From Paramarasmius palmivorus (Eukaryota > Basidiomycota > Agaricomycetes > Agaricales > Marasmiaceae): a stretch of 64,000 nt of DNA. This document shows positions 47,601-60,230 of this stretch, one piece after another. The translations under genes were made by a program, and so were the position numbers. The DNA is taken from contig JAYKXP010000012.1 of the NCBI GenBank assembly GCA_037176845.1, positions 806,001 to 870,000 on the forward strand, read 5' to 3'. The notes under the pieces are model-generated. The model worked only from the letters and a program-made list of their open reading frames with translations. It had not been told where the DNA came from and ran no database searches. Position 1 is the first letter of the stretch, and every line of letters begins with the position of its first letter.

Positions 47601-49898
47601 GAAGGATAGCCTGCAGACTCACCTGGCTCTAGATAGCCAATATCTAGTGCAAATCATCTTCTGCCCGAAATGCTTCAGATGGTATCTTCACTGCCGTTCA
47701 TTGAGAACGTGAGAAGCAATAGATATCTTGTGTCAGAGAGGATGATGGTGGTTTCGGACCAAGGTGCACGACGCGCTCCTGTTGAATGACCACCATCTAC
47801 CACTTTACCACCTCGTCTTCCAGCAAGCATTCTTGGCCAAGCAACCTATACAGTCGAAGGAGAGATTAGATGTCAACGATAGGTAAGTCCTGTTCATCTG
47901 AGTATTGCCGATGGAATTGAAAACCGTCGTTTTATTTCTGCAGGATTTTTTTACCACAACGCAGCCAGACTCGAACGTTGATATCCATCCTTCAAATCCC
48001 TCAAGCCTATCAAGCCAACCTACAGCCGCACGGTCTCATATTTGCCAACTTCCCCCTCCAGTGTCGTACTCAAGATCGCACAACACCAACCACACGTCCC
48101 ATTCGTAGGTTCCCTGTCCAATATCCTTCACGTCCTGTTAACCCACATTATCATCCTGGATAAGCTGAAAAACAAAAACTCGCAACACCGTCACTCAGAA
48201 CCTCCACAAAGATCGAGAATGTCCTTCCTCAATCCCACAACGCTGCATCCACCACCTACCTTGTCGTCTCCGAACTACCAAGCTCATACGACGGCAACTT
48301 CATCCTATACCCAGCTTTTGGAGCCCCTCAAGACTATAGCATCGCGCCCACATCATCATCATCGACATTATCAACACGCCTTCTCTGTTGTCCGCTCCCT
48401 TATCGGCGAGCCTATACAACACGGTCGTCCTGAAGAATCCACGCAGAGAAACTTGCTGAGCGGTACTAGCTACCTTTTTGGACACTCCAACATTGCTTCC
48501 GCCGACACCGTTAACCACAAATAAAGCCTAATGCAGTGCGCTTCGCAACGTCAGGTACCTGACATGGGCACTCGCGCTCTGTCCGCCTCCTCCTCCTTCC
48601 ACTCCATCCCGTACCTTTGGACTTCACCGCATTCTCCCCTCACGCTTTCAAACGGAAGCTATCCTTCCAAGCATACAGGCACGTTGCCTTGAGCTGGCGG
48701 ACTCTGGAGCTAAAGTTTATCTTTCTGTGCGTATGTTCCTTCTCCCCAGCATGGCTCCACTGACGCTCAACATCCAGTTCCAAGGACCGGAATGGATAGT
48801 CTTTTGATGCATGGTATTGGCTAGCCAGAGCTGTGGATGGGACGGGTAAGAGGCGAGTGGAAGGACCGGGATATCAAAGTGAGCTCTCTTTCTTTTCTTC
48901 ATGCACCACTTAACCTAATCTCAGATTCCAGAACCACGACAACATCTTCAACATGATCCCTGAAATCTACCGTCTCCCTCTTTGGCCTCTCTATCGTCTA
49001 CCGTGGCCCGTGTATGCCTTCACCAGCGAAGAAATTGCCGCTGACTCAACGCTCGTCAGGCCAACCGCTTATCATGCTCAGCAAGTCCTCTTCATTTCGT
49101 CATGGCTATCAAGATTGACGACTGTTTTAGGGCGTATACTAGAAGACTAGCGTTGGGATGTGCTCTGAACACGGTTGTCGGTGTATCTGCACTCACTCAG
49201 TAGCTGATTCATTGAGATGTACAGCAAATCTAATCGGTGCCGAACGACATCCGAACTGTTTGAACTGTAACCTCAGTATGTACGTCTTCATTGTACCCTT
49301 CGCCTTCATTCCCTCACACTTCAAAGTTGCAGGCGTCGACCCAGAGACTCAAGCTACCAGAGTCATTGCCTTTGGACCTCGGCACCTCCCCAGATTCTCG
49401 TTTACTCGAAAGCTCGGATCGAGAGTTCAAACTCGCCTGTGTAGTCTAGGCTGCAGCGGATGTACATAACGCCGGGTAGACGGTGTTGAAGGTATGCTCG
49501 CCCATTTTCATCTCGGTTGGCCGACGATCGCTCACTGTTTTACTCTACAGGAACCGTGAACACTACAAGTACGATGCTGTACACCTCGTTAATCAAAGGT
49601 ACACGAATGGCTGTTCCGGTGAAAGGACATACGACGAAACAGGCAGACGTGGCTGGTACGTTGTTCCCCAATCTGTCTTTTCATCGCACTGACTCTGGGC
49701 GGCTAGCAAGCTGAACCAACGGCCATTGGTCAGGCATAGTCCGAGGTGGTTTGAAGCGCAAGGGATACACGTAAACGCAAATGCCGTTGTGTATTGCCAA
49801 TAGAATCGGCAATACGACGATGTACATTAGCATCGACCTTGCCATTTGCCAAGCCGCGCAAGATTGTCTGTGTACTTTTTACTACCATAAGACCACCA
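44666..49898. other. Diverged gene-fragment graveyard, left part
   Basis: Frames of 60-160 codons on both strands, intron-like GTACGT and GTAAGT signals, but no continuous gene. A short (ATCACC)3 microsatellite lies at 45061-45078. 45460-45930 has coding-like composition on the minus strand in more than one frame, suggesting frameshifted remains. 46273-46662 (minus) starts like a protein but loses similarity. 46700-47230 is homologous to 59700-60230 in inverted orientation. 48000-49700 (plus) has Ser/His-rich frames. I can name none of these. Confidence 0.5.
46701..47230. pseudogene. Unrecognised block shared with 59.7-60.2 kb, copy 1
   Basis: Both copies share protein-level patches in a plus-strand frame (VGSWLDTQRTDVHVRKS against VGSWSNTLRMVEHVRKS, and HSERKE) and also in a minus-strand frame (FFAFGMLKVDLAESESE against FFAFRMPNMALTNSESE), so the coding strand cannot be decided by eye. 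Not recognised. Confidence 0.4.
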
Positions 49899-50397
49899 TT
49901 ACTCTATCTTATGACGGAGGTTCCAAGTAGTCACACCACGCCAAATTCCCTTCGTCTCCACCTTTGTACCAGTGCTCTTGGAGCTCATGTAAATCGTATA
50001 CGGAACGTCGAGATCGCACTTGTTGACAGTCGAGACAGCGCGGACGGTTTGTTTTGGGCCAGCCTTTACTGGGAACGTCGCCGTGTACGATTTGGCAACC
50101 GAATCCTCCTTGCCCCATGTCCATTCATTGCTAAAGGACCTGTCGAGTGTTAACCCGATCTCTCCCACGCCAGGGATACCAGCTATAACAAAAGAGCAAA
50201 TTACTCATCGATGGGAAAAGCATGAATAGCTGTGACACTGGCCTACCTGAGAACGTGCTGCCAATCGTGATCGTGAAACCAGTTGTGTACTGGAAGCTAC
50301 TGGTATGTGTCACGGTCTTGTTGAGCGCAAACGACATCTCCTGTTCGTGGTCCGACTTGTTCTCGAGTGTCTGGTTGGTGAGGACCATCGGAGTCAT
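49899..50397 (-). pseudogene. Aerolysin-like (ETX/MTX2-type) pore-forming domain, partial gene
   Basis: Two exons joined by a GT-AG intron: the upstream part ending at 50247 and the last exon 50182-49899 with a stop at 49899. The sequence has the marks of fungal haemolytic lectins of the Laetiporus lectin type: an Asn/Glu/Gln-rich start, an alternating Ser/Thr strand region that would form the membrane-inserting hairpin, a Trp-Gly motif after the intron, and a C-terminal Trp-Arg-Gly-Val stretch. Such proteins bind sugars or lipids on target cells and form beta-barrel pores, probably in defence against grazers. The frame just before 50397 is closed by a stop, and the region upstream (50400-50850) looks like a diverged lectin part in other frames; no clean join was found. 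Decayed, or with unseen introns. Confidence 0.6.
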
Positions 50398-50399
50398 TC

Positions 50400-50850
50400 A
50401 ATTGCAGATACCACTAAGAACCTTCACTCGGAAGATACGATGCTCGCTTGTCCAGTACTCTTACTGGCATGACCTTCGTAGGTTCGGTCATTAAGGGGGA
50501 TGTGATAGATTGAATAGTCAAACGTAGATGCTATATCATTGATGCCTGTCCAATACACATGATATTGTTTACATCTACATGCATATGTCTTGTCCTTTGA
50601 AGCTTGTGCGATACTGGATGAGAGGAAGGTATTAGTACCATGAAAAGGAAGAATGAAGGGGAACAAGATGACACCTTTGCTCGCCGTGTAATTGACACAC
50701 TGAGCTTGCTCTTTCTTTGGTACGCCATGAGCATTTGTTGACCTCATCGAAAGTCGGGGCATCGTGTAAGGTATACCCCAGTCTCTCATGTTCAGGCTCA
50801 AAGTCCGGCCGTGCACACTGTTGACAATAAGCTACACCCTCAAACACAAG
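50400..50850 (-). pseudogene. Possible diverged lectin region upstream of the aerolysin-like domain
   Basis: Overlapping minus-strand frames rich in Tyr, His, Cys and aromatic residues lie where related fungal haemolytic lectins carry a sugar-binding beta-trefoil. No repeated QxW-type motif is clear and frames change within the block. The assignment rests mostly on position. Confidence 0.3.
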
Positions 50851-50959
50851 AATCAGACAAGTTTACCGCTACAATAGTCTCTCAATCCCGTATGTCCGCT
50901 GTACATTACCATTACGAGTCTTCAAAATCGCCAATCCGACTGCTACAACGGGTTTCTGG

Positions 50960-51310
50960 AGGCGAAATTTCGCAAAGTATAGCTCCGTTGTCCGCCTTAT
51001 ATGTGTTGAGGAATGGATATCCTAACCTTACACGCTAATTGTCAAGCTTAAGTATGATACGAAAACAAAAAACGACAAAACATACCAATGTTTCAGTCAG
51101 TTCATGAAGCACTTCAGCAGCTGTTGGGCGCGAATCACTAGTGGATGCTTCACGCCCCGAGGTGCATCATTCGTGGCTCTTGATACATCCCAAAGCGTTG
51201 GCAGTGGACAACAGACTGGAGTATAGGTTAGCCTTGACATGTTCAATTACTCGAGGAGCCGACGAGGACGTACCCGAACGAGAGCTTACTTCTGAAAGTA
51301 GAGGTCAGCA
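50960..51310 (-). pseudogene. Second copy of the unrecognised RPTAAEVLHEL-containing gene block
   Basis: Homologous along its length to 40020-40300, including 33 identical bases (51099-51131) and a following GTATG donor-like site. Sequence further upstream in that gene is not continued here but reappears near 55.4 kb, so the ancestral gene was broken up or the copies are mosaic. Confidence 0.45.
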
Positions 51311-54300
51311 GGTGTAGCTTCATTCTGGACGCGTCATCCTAGACTAGCACTTCAAATAGTTGGCGGAACATTTGATGAGAATGAATGAGCTCACCTCCTC
51401 GAGTTTGCTTCCTTGCCAACAAAGCCAAAACTCTAGTTTTCAATACCATGCAACGAGAAGCCACTCGTATCGAAATATGAGGGTCTAAAAGTAGACATCA
51501 ATGACATGTTCCTTAAGAACGAGAGATCAGTACTCACCGAATGAAACCACGGAAACGCTGCTTTCTTCGATGCGAGCTTTTGACGTGCCGCTCGCTGTAC
51601 CGAGAGAGGAAAGGTTGGCGTTAAGGGCGAAGTGTGGGCCTTCCATTGCCGTACGTGAAGGTGAGTCTAAAAATCCAGACACGATCCTGGCGGTCCCTGT
51701 CCTGCTGCAGAGAACTGCGCCGACGCAATCCAACCCCCGAGTTCTATGTCTCTTGGGCTTAGGGGAACGTCTGCAGGTGTTTGTAGGCCCATGACGCCAG
51801 AGACGCTGGAGTCATGGAGAACCAGGGATGATTGGAAGTGGAAAGGTCGTAGTTAGAGCTGGAGGTTCGACTCAGGGACGGGGGTGTGGCAGCGCAGTCA
51901 AGGCTCTGAGGGATATTCTACGTCAATAATGGTTCATGCCCAAAAAGATCGTGTACATACCGAGTAGGAGTCGAATTTTTAGCCATGATGGTTGAAATTC
52001 TGGCATCGAGAGAGTATGTATCCCGACGTAGAAAAAGAGGCGGGATGACGAAGCAGATGCGTCTGCGGTTTGATCATGGAAGTCAAAAGGACATTCGTGC
52101 GCCGCATTGCACTTTGCGTTCCTGATTCTGGAGGAGGGAGAGGAGGGAAGGGGCCGGTCCGAGCTGAAGACGCGGATGGGGAAGGAGTAAGGGCTGCGAT
52201 GGAAAGAAACCCCAACTGGGTATCGATGAGACGCGTCGATAGCTCGGGGGTGTTGTATACCGGCTTTTGGGATAGCAAAGACGCTGAATATAGTTTCTGG
52301 GCCTTGAGTGAATGTCAAATGGGTATGGAGGACGGATCCCAGCGGTATGGGCGTACAGAAGGCGAAGGACGTTGGCGTATGGTAACCCCGGCTTAGTCTA
52401 CGACGCTGCATGCTAGAGCACCCAAAGGACGGCCATATACCGGACAGAATGAGCCTGTATGTTTGGTTTGCTAGATGTGGGGGCGTATATCTTGCTGTCT
52501 GGGTCGAGTGAAATGGGAAGCTCTGCGAAAAGGATATCGAGCGTGTCAGCGAACTGAGTTGGCCGGAAGCCTTAGAATAAACGGAACACACCTTTTACTT
52601 GCTCCTTGAACGATGGCCAAGGGTATTGGAAACAGTATGCTTGCAGGGAGGCGAGAAGAAGATGAGGAACATGGTCGTCGGCAACAGAGACGCGTCGCGA
52701 CACCTTGTTCCCAAACCACCATCATCACACTCTTCAAACTCTCCGATACACTCTTCAAAACACTCAACAAGACTAAAAGACGTGGTTGACTGCTCTCTGT
52801 GGGATTTGAATGGGAATTGTAACGTCGGGACGTCGATATAGAGTCGGTGAGTTTGTAGTCCACTCCTCAGAAAACTTACACTTACCATTAGACAGAGTCA
52901 GTCCTTCAACCACCGTATGGCATGGATTTCGCGCCATCTTTGACTTGGGAAAGCCTCGGAAGGTACATATAGTCGCACACAGTACGTCTCTAAATTCTGT
53001 TCAACCTCTACACATCACTAACCTCAATGTAATGCCCACAAGAGTCTTCCTGGCACCGTCAAATCTGATCCCTGGCACTTTGACAGACCCTAACAACGAG
53101 ACTCCATTCACAGCGCGACGCCCCTGCAGACTCTCGAAAAAAAATCCTCGTTCGCAGCCTCACTACAAAAAGGTAGACCATCTCATTCGCAATTCGTTTA
53201 TCAGGCTAACTGATAGTTCAGAATGTCCAAAGCGTGTCAGGAGAGCGGTTACAACAAGTATGATAGAGGCAAACCACGTCGGATGAAGCACAGAAACGGG
53301 ATCCGGTACGCAAGCTCATTTGGGAGCTCCTGCTTGGTGTTCAGCAGCGCCCGTTTCTTTCCTTTCGGGAATACCCTATTCATGCACCAAAATCTACGCT
53401 CAGATATCCATCGCGTGGAACGTTGGCTTTCGACGTCACCTATCAATGTGTTCTTCGATTCCGCGATTCCAGTACAGCAGCGTCTTCGATGGAACAAAGG
53501 TACGTCCTTTCCGCAGCAAGTTCCTTCACCGTGCTTATCATTTACCCTCTGTTACTCGTAGATTTTGTTGATATTGCCTACGATATAACATAGGCTATGC
53601 TTGATACCGAGCGTTCTTCGATAGCAAGGTACGTCTCTGTCAAGCTGCGTTTGCCTTTCTCTGACGCTTCAAGTCAAGGTTTCGATATCAGAGCTTGAAC
53701 TGCGGGGAACGGTCAAGTGTTCAAGTTATGTCTATCACCTACGAGTTTGAAGGCTTCGCCCCATCCTATGGTAAGTCATCTTGCTGAACATTCGTTTGCA
53801 CGAGTATCTGATGCTGTACCTCCTCTAGGCCAGCCCTCAAAGGCACCAGAAACGGTGCTACAACGTCAACTACAAGCCCTAAGAGTCATAGTCCAATGTC
53901 GTTCAAACTGAATGTGCGCCGTTCAAATGAGTAATAGCGATTCGTCCTTATATTTACGTTGAGCAGGTACTAGCTACTTCGACTCCTCTGCTCGCCAACC
54001 ATTTGCAAACATGCCATCTCTGTCAAGGTCTGTTTTTTTGTCGGAGTCGGGCAACCACGGTAGTTCGAAGTTGACTCGACTATCCTTGAAGAACGGGACC
54101 GCTAGTCGACCAGTCAAAGCCTCTCAAGTCACTTGTCAGTCTGTTACTCCTCTGGTCCCCTGTTTACACGAGCTGATTGTTCCTCTTTTGCAGATACTAC
54201 CACGCCTAATCACTTTTCAACTTTCCGCTTCAAAGACAGGAAGAGCCTCGACGTTGTATGTCCACCCAGAATTCCATTTGCTCGGCTCTTACTTACTGTA

Positions 54301-55280
54301 TCGTGCTTAGGTCTAGTTACAACGGGTTACTAGTTATACCGCCAGGCTGAGCGCTAGCGTTTGGGTTTACTTGGGCTAGAAGGTTCACGATGGATAATTG
54401 GATTCTGATTGACTACCTTTCGGTCGTGCACGCATGTACATACACCGTCGCTAACCAATACATTCAATAATTCCCACTCAACTATCCTTCAAAGTAATCT
54501 TCGGCGCCCCGAGGTTTTAGAGTGAAAGGCTATTCGTTTTCAGTGAATTCCTGCGAAGAAAGTCTTTATGAGACCCATAGAAGGACACGAATGAACTAGA
54601 ACAATGTACCCGTCACATCGGTGGTATCGCGCACATTTGTGTTCTTCACGGCGCCGATACTTCCGCTCTATCGCAAACTGGGTGTCTGATGGATCTGTAC
54701 ACTATGAGCATGGCTGGCTATATCGAAAACGATGAACAAGCTCACCTGAACACCATACCTGAACACCACTATCATCGCATTGACACTGGGGGTCCATTAT
54801 AGTTGTTCGGTATACATGATACCCGCAACGTTTTGCTTGTCCCTTCCGAGCTTCAACGTTAAAGGCTCATCGGCCTGAGGCTCCTAACCCTCGGTAGGCT
54901 TGACCTAAAGACAAGGCATCCATCAGTATAGGAAAAGTAGAGGCAAAGGACAAAGGACATACCATTGCCAATCGACAAGTCCTCTTTGCCTTCAGTCACT
55001 TCGAAGAATGGCACAGCGCAAAATGCATCGAACATGTTCTTCACAGTGCTAAGGATGCTATGAACAACGAACGTGAATAACAGCTAGTCTCCTTGGACGA
55101 GATACAAGAGCTGACATTCAAGTTGATCTCCTTCAAACCTGTCTTGAACAATCCGAATACGAAAAGGTACTGATAGGCCTCGGGCCGCTTGATACACCGC
55201 TCTCGATACCTAGCGCATCACATTCAATACGGAAAGAACGGACAGGTCAACGAAAACGCACCCAGAACCGCTTATACCTT
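51311..55280. other. Diverged gene-fragment graveyard, central part
   Basis: 51527-51733 (minus) has a short Asn/Leu/Ser/Gly stretch faintly like exon 1 of the membrane-protein family. 51923-52888 has overlapping frames on both strands, none convincing. 52600-52780 is similar to 56880-57010. 53000-54340 (plus) looks like short exons separated by GTACGT and GTAAGT introns, with two related pieces ending FDGTK and FDSK, but no family is recognised. Confidence 0.45.
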
Positions 55281-55620
55281 TCCTGGTCAGCTGGCGAACT
55301 GAACGACCCCGACCCCAAAAGCACCAAAACCGCTCCTACTGTGCATGTCAGCATCGAAGTTCAGTACGCCTACCTTCTTCGACAATGACAGAAGCCGCCT
55401 TATTGGCAAAACAAGGATCTCAACTCGATAGCTTGAGGTATCGCAAGAGTTTTGGGTCGTCTGCTCGGGCTGATTGTTGTATTTCACCGAGAGCGCTAGC
55501 ACCCGCACTTGAACTGAAAGCAGGGGAACACGACGTAGACGGTGGACTGTCGCTAAACCCAGAAATGAGGATCAGCAAAGGATGAGATGAAAAGACAAAA
55601 CGCCGCTTACACGTGTTTCG
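55280..55620 (-). pseudogene. Third block related to the 40-kb decayed gene
   Basis: 55455-55500 matches 40385-40430 (CGGGCTGATTGTTGTATTTC against TGGGCTGATTGCTGTATTTC), and 55548-55575 matches 40493-40520 around CTAAACCCAGAA. It therefore represents the part missing from the 51-kb block. Confidence 0.4.
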
Positions 55621-58600
55621 AGCCCACTAGTGACGATCGAGATACTCTGTAGACCAGAAGGATATTAGCATTCGCAAACGGAAAAAGATGGCCAGAGAAC
55701 ACACCTGTCTCTGACTTTTGTTGAAAAGAGGCGTCCGTAGCTCAACATGTTGGTGACTAGTGCTTTACAGGGTGTATGTCCGACGCACGTTGAGTCTTCC
55801 AAGGAGAAAGGGGTGTATAGCCTAAATCGTCGACTATGAGTGACCAAAGTGAACGGGGAAACCGAGAGATAGACTTACCGTATACATGACACCTTCGTAG
55901 TATCCTCTGCCAGAACGAGCGGGATCATAAGCTTCGGCACGTTCTTCGGAGTACCATCATCTTCGAGAAGACAACGAAAAGCCCGCTTTATACGGCTGCC
56001 TGCAACACCCAAGTAGACCCTAGGCATGTGAGACTCTGTTATGGTTCGCGTTGCTGGCCCGAGTGAGGTATCCTAGTCCCTGGAAACGGCGGAGGGAGGC
56101 TTGATAGGAGGAAGGGGTTTTTCGCGTCCGGTGGAGTTGAGGAGGATAGGGCGCTGGAGCAGCGGTGGGTGTTAGATCGTGTACCACTCCAAGTCATTCC
56201 ACCCAAATGCTCTTCCATCCGACCACAGCGCCAAAATCAGCGAAACGTACACCTCCATATCGTCCTCTTGTCCTGAGAGCTGGGATGAAGGACAGGCGGA
56301 AGACACCGTACAGGGAGAGGAATGGCGGAGGTGCTGTTGCTTTGGCTTTCGGCGCAGGGTGTTGGAGGACCGGGGGAGTAGATGGGGATATATATGTAGG
56401 ATGGGCTTGTGTCTTTGGCGGGAGGATGGGAATGGTTGTGGGAGTTGAGTGGGATATTACACAGAAGGTGTGTTCAGCGCTCTACGGGAAAGGTGTATCA
56501 GTGAGATGAGTTTTTGAGGACCATGAGTGAACAAAGACGCGACGTACCGTTCAATAGTCCTTGGACAGAGCGAAACCAACGAATGCAGATAAAAGGTGGA
56601 CGGAATGGCGATGGATAACTTGGGTAGCACCGGTGGTGGTCAAGGAGAATGACAGACCCGTTTCATAGGGCTGAAGCGTGTTCTTTGGACAGTGGGGGTC
56701 GGAGAAGTCGTTGGGAATGGGCCATGCGCTGGGTTCGCAGAATGGCTTGATGAACGAAATCGACGGCTAGGTTGGGTCGAATGAATGGCGTTGCAAAAGC
56801 CTGCAGAAAGAAGCGATTCAATTCCGTCGTTAGTGGCCAGATGAAAACGACGTACCATTTATCGGTTTCTAATCGCTCCTTGAAGGAGAAAGCTGGACAT
56901 TGGACTGAGAGAGCTACACAAGGTGGTGAAGGGGAACATGGTAGTCAGGTCAAAAAGACGCGTCGCACATCTTGCTCCCAAACCACCATCATCTACCTCT
57001 TCACGACAACCATTCTCACCGATACGCGCTCCCAAGTCTTCTTCAAGCTATATACGAGTGGTAGCGGAGCTCTGTATGAAAGATTTCAAATAGGAAAGGC
57101 CACTGGACCTGGTTATTGGCTGGTTACAACGAGGTGAGTTTGCGGGCTATTCTCAGAGATTGCGAGCTCACACTACGGCAGAACTCTACCTCTTAAATCT
57201 TAGGGTCGACTCTATGGACGTTAAGACGCGCTTCTGTGAGCTCGATACACACAGGGAACCACGTCTTACGTTTTCATCCATCATTCAACGTCAATACTCC
57301 TAACACGGCATACCAGAAACGTCTCAGGCGTTTTATTGACACCTCGTCTCGCTCAATTCAGCATTGATACTGTCGTATTCCAAGCCAGATTACTTACCAA
57401 CACAGCGGGCTTCGCGTGAATCCCCAAAGACGATCAGCGAAGAACTGTTTTGGTTCTTCTCTACGCTCTCGTGAAGATAGGTACCTTACTTTCCTTACTT
57501 ATCGGGCTTATGCTGGACTGACCGTTTGACTCCTTCTAGTTCTTGCAATCGTCAAGGATGGATATCCATAATACATCTGGTCAGAGTACGTCGCCAATCT
57601 CATCGACATTGTTACTACTAACCAGCGATCTTCAATAGGGATTGGTACATTTCCCGTGTAAGGATCATCGAACTAGACTCTGTCTTCAGACAAAGGGCTT
57701 AATCTCTGCAGCTTCGAAGGCTCACGGTGTGCGAGGAAAACACTCGCCCTAGATCCAGGTATGTCTGATGTATCCGTTCATAAAGCTCCCAGCCTTGCGT
57801 ATGCTGACCACCATCTTCACAGGTGCTTCTGCTATGATCGAGGGTGCCCGAGGTGGCGAACGTTGGCGAACGTACAACTCATTTCGAACACCGACCCCCT
57901 CTTACTGACGTCCAGCCAGTGTACAATTCGGTATGTTTCCGTTACTCTTACTCGCATCGCTGTACTGAGACATGCGTTAGGAACACGGTACTGCGCAGTA
58001 TATACTCGACTCGTGTATTCATATCTGCCCAATACACATGCTAGCCTCTACATTTAGACATGTCTGCCCATCGACCTGGATCCTCGCTTTCTTCGCACAA
58101 AGCTATTTTGATCTTGAGGTCAGCGCATCCTGTGTGCTTTGATCATTATAAGTAAACGATATCGAACAAGCCGAATAACAAGCTTACCTGTCTGTCACTG
58201 AACTGATACATTCGCTCTTCAAGTATTCATGTAAATGTAAATCGATGCCTTCTCCAACTTCAGTCTTGAACGAAACTCATGTAGCCTGACCAAAGGCGCG
58301 CGTGTGTTGATAAGAGCATCAATCGCTTGTGCTTCAATCTTCAATATAAGCATGATTTGCCGTATCAAAAGCGTTGAACAGGCTTACCTTGCCAATAGTT
58401 CTTCGTCGCTATCCGTCCGCCGTATATCCCAGTCTCCAGACCGCTCCCTCAATATGACGAGTCCAGCAAACTCTCGATCTTAACGACGAAACCGATGATG
58501 CATCGGCTCTGTATCTGGTGAGCCTTTGGAATTAGATAGTGTTGCAGCTAGCATATCGACAGTAGAACCTCATTTTGGAAAAGAACTACAGGTTTGCGGA

Positions 58601-59700
58601 AACGAACGTGTACAAGTAAGCCGATGTCGATAGTCAGCGAGCACCATGCCCACGCATTTGGTGTTTGTGAGATAGTCGTAGATCCTGTAGAACGAAACGG
58701 CAATTGAGTATGACCATCCCACAGAGGAGATGGACGAACATACCTTTGATACCGTCTACCTGACATCCGAGCTTCGAGGTTTTGGCGTCCGAAAACGTCG
58801 TCTCTGGTAGCTGCTCAAAGCACCTTGAAGCTCGGAGGCTCAGAGCTGTGATCTATAATCCTGAAACTTCAGAAAATGACGAGCGAGGCACGAACGAGAA
58901 CATACCCAATGAATGAACGTCGTTTGGAACCTGTCGGACGAACTAAACATTTTGAGAGTGTATCAATTACCGAGCAATACAGATGGAAGGCGACATACCT
59001 ATTCCGAGTTCATGGCACCATAACTCTGACTCGCAGCCCTTGGGTGTCGTGTAGACGAGTATAACGCTTTAGGAGTTCAGGGGTGGTTGTGGAGGCATTC
59101 GTGGTCGTGTGTATTCCATAGCGAGCTTATAGAAGGGGCGTCGATAAAAGATGATGGTTGTCGTGGTAGACGGTATGGACCGAAACCATGATTGGTGTAC
59201 CTGACCTTCGGGTCGTCAACGTTTCAACCACCTGCGGTATACAACCACTAGCAACCAGAGGTTCGACATCCTGTCCTCGAGCGTAGTCATTTGAGAGCTA
59301 GATTCTATCTTGAGCGAGGTCAGCAAGTTGGCATGGCATGGCGTCACACATGAAAGAACACATACCTCACACACACAGAAACACAACCGCAACGTCCGCG
59401 TCAAGACATGACGTGCCGGTTCATCGTCTCCAGTCAACGACTCATTGTCCCAAATCTTCACCTCTGGAGCTCCGATGTGCGCCTTGAGGGCTGACTGATT
59501 GATGTCTTCTGTTTCGTTTCTGGTACTAGCAGTGAACCGGCTCGTGTTGCTCGCCATCATTGGAGAGCTAAACATGTCTTTTGTTCAGAAACAATGCCTA
59601 TGCCAAAGAAATGACATTGCTCACCTCGATATCACCACTCTTCCTCTCCTTCAGCCCATGCGCCCGATAACATGCACCGCAAGATCGCCCTCAATTGGGA
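55621..59700. other. Diverged gene-fragment graveyard, right-central part
   Basis: Contains related motifs such as TATGAGTGACCAAAG (55835) and its counterpart near 60878. 56772-57137 (plus) is a 121-codon frame ending at a donor-like GTGAGT, with an intact-looking C-terminal part (SGSGALYERFQIGKATGPGY). 57760-58060 and 59216-59575 have frames on one or both strands without recognisable motifs. Confidence 0.4.
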
Positions 59701-60230
59701 TATTCTAGGCGTCGATGTTAATGAGCATTTTGGAACTGATTATACAGGCAATAACCCACGGGCTTCCACCGATACCTGATCGAGGTAACGTGGTATCGAG
59801 ACGATGGACCAAAGACGGGTTTTGGGGGTAGTATCGAGAGCAGCGGGTCAGAAGGCTTTGGACACTCTTTTCCCTTCGAGACGTACTGGATACAAGGTAT
59901 TCATCAGCGTGAAGGACCCAAGGAAGAGGAACAGAGACGACGTGCCAGCTCATCTTTCTAGTCATTTCTTTGCGTTCAGAATGCCAAACATGGCCTTGAC
60001 CAATAGCGAAAGCGAGAGGTTCTAGGGTGTTGAGGATGTTGCGCAAACTCTGGAGGTTCGTTACAAAGACATATGGGTCCTGTAAAGTATCGACATGCTT
60101 GGCAATTGGCATACCCAGACAAAACAGAAGAGCTTGCCTCGGTGCTCTTTCTGACGTGTTCAACCATTCGCAGTGTGTTCGACCACGAGCCTACGCAAGA
60201 GCTGCTCCCAACGATCCAAGCGTCCAAGTT
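59700..60230. pseudogene. Unrecognised block shared with 46.7-47.2 kb, copy 2
   Basis: Inverted relative to copy 1. Shared patches read on the minus strand include AFAIGQGHVWHSERKE. Similarity is interrupted by frame changes, so at least one copy is decayed. Confidence 0.4.
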
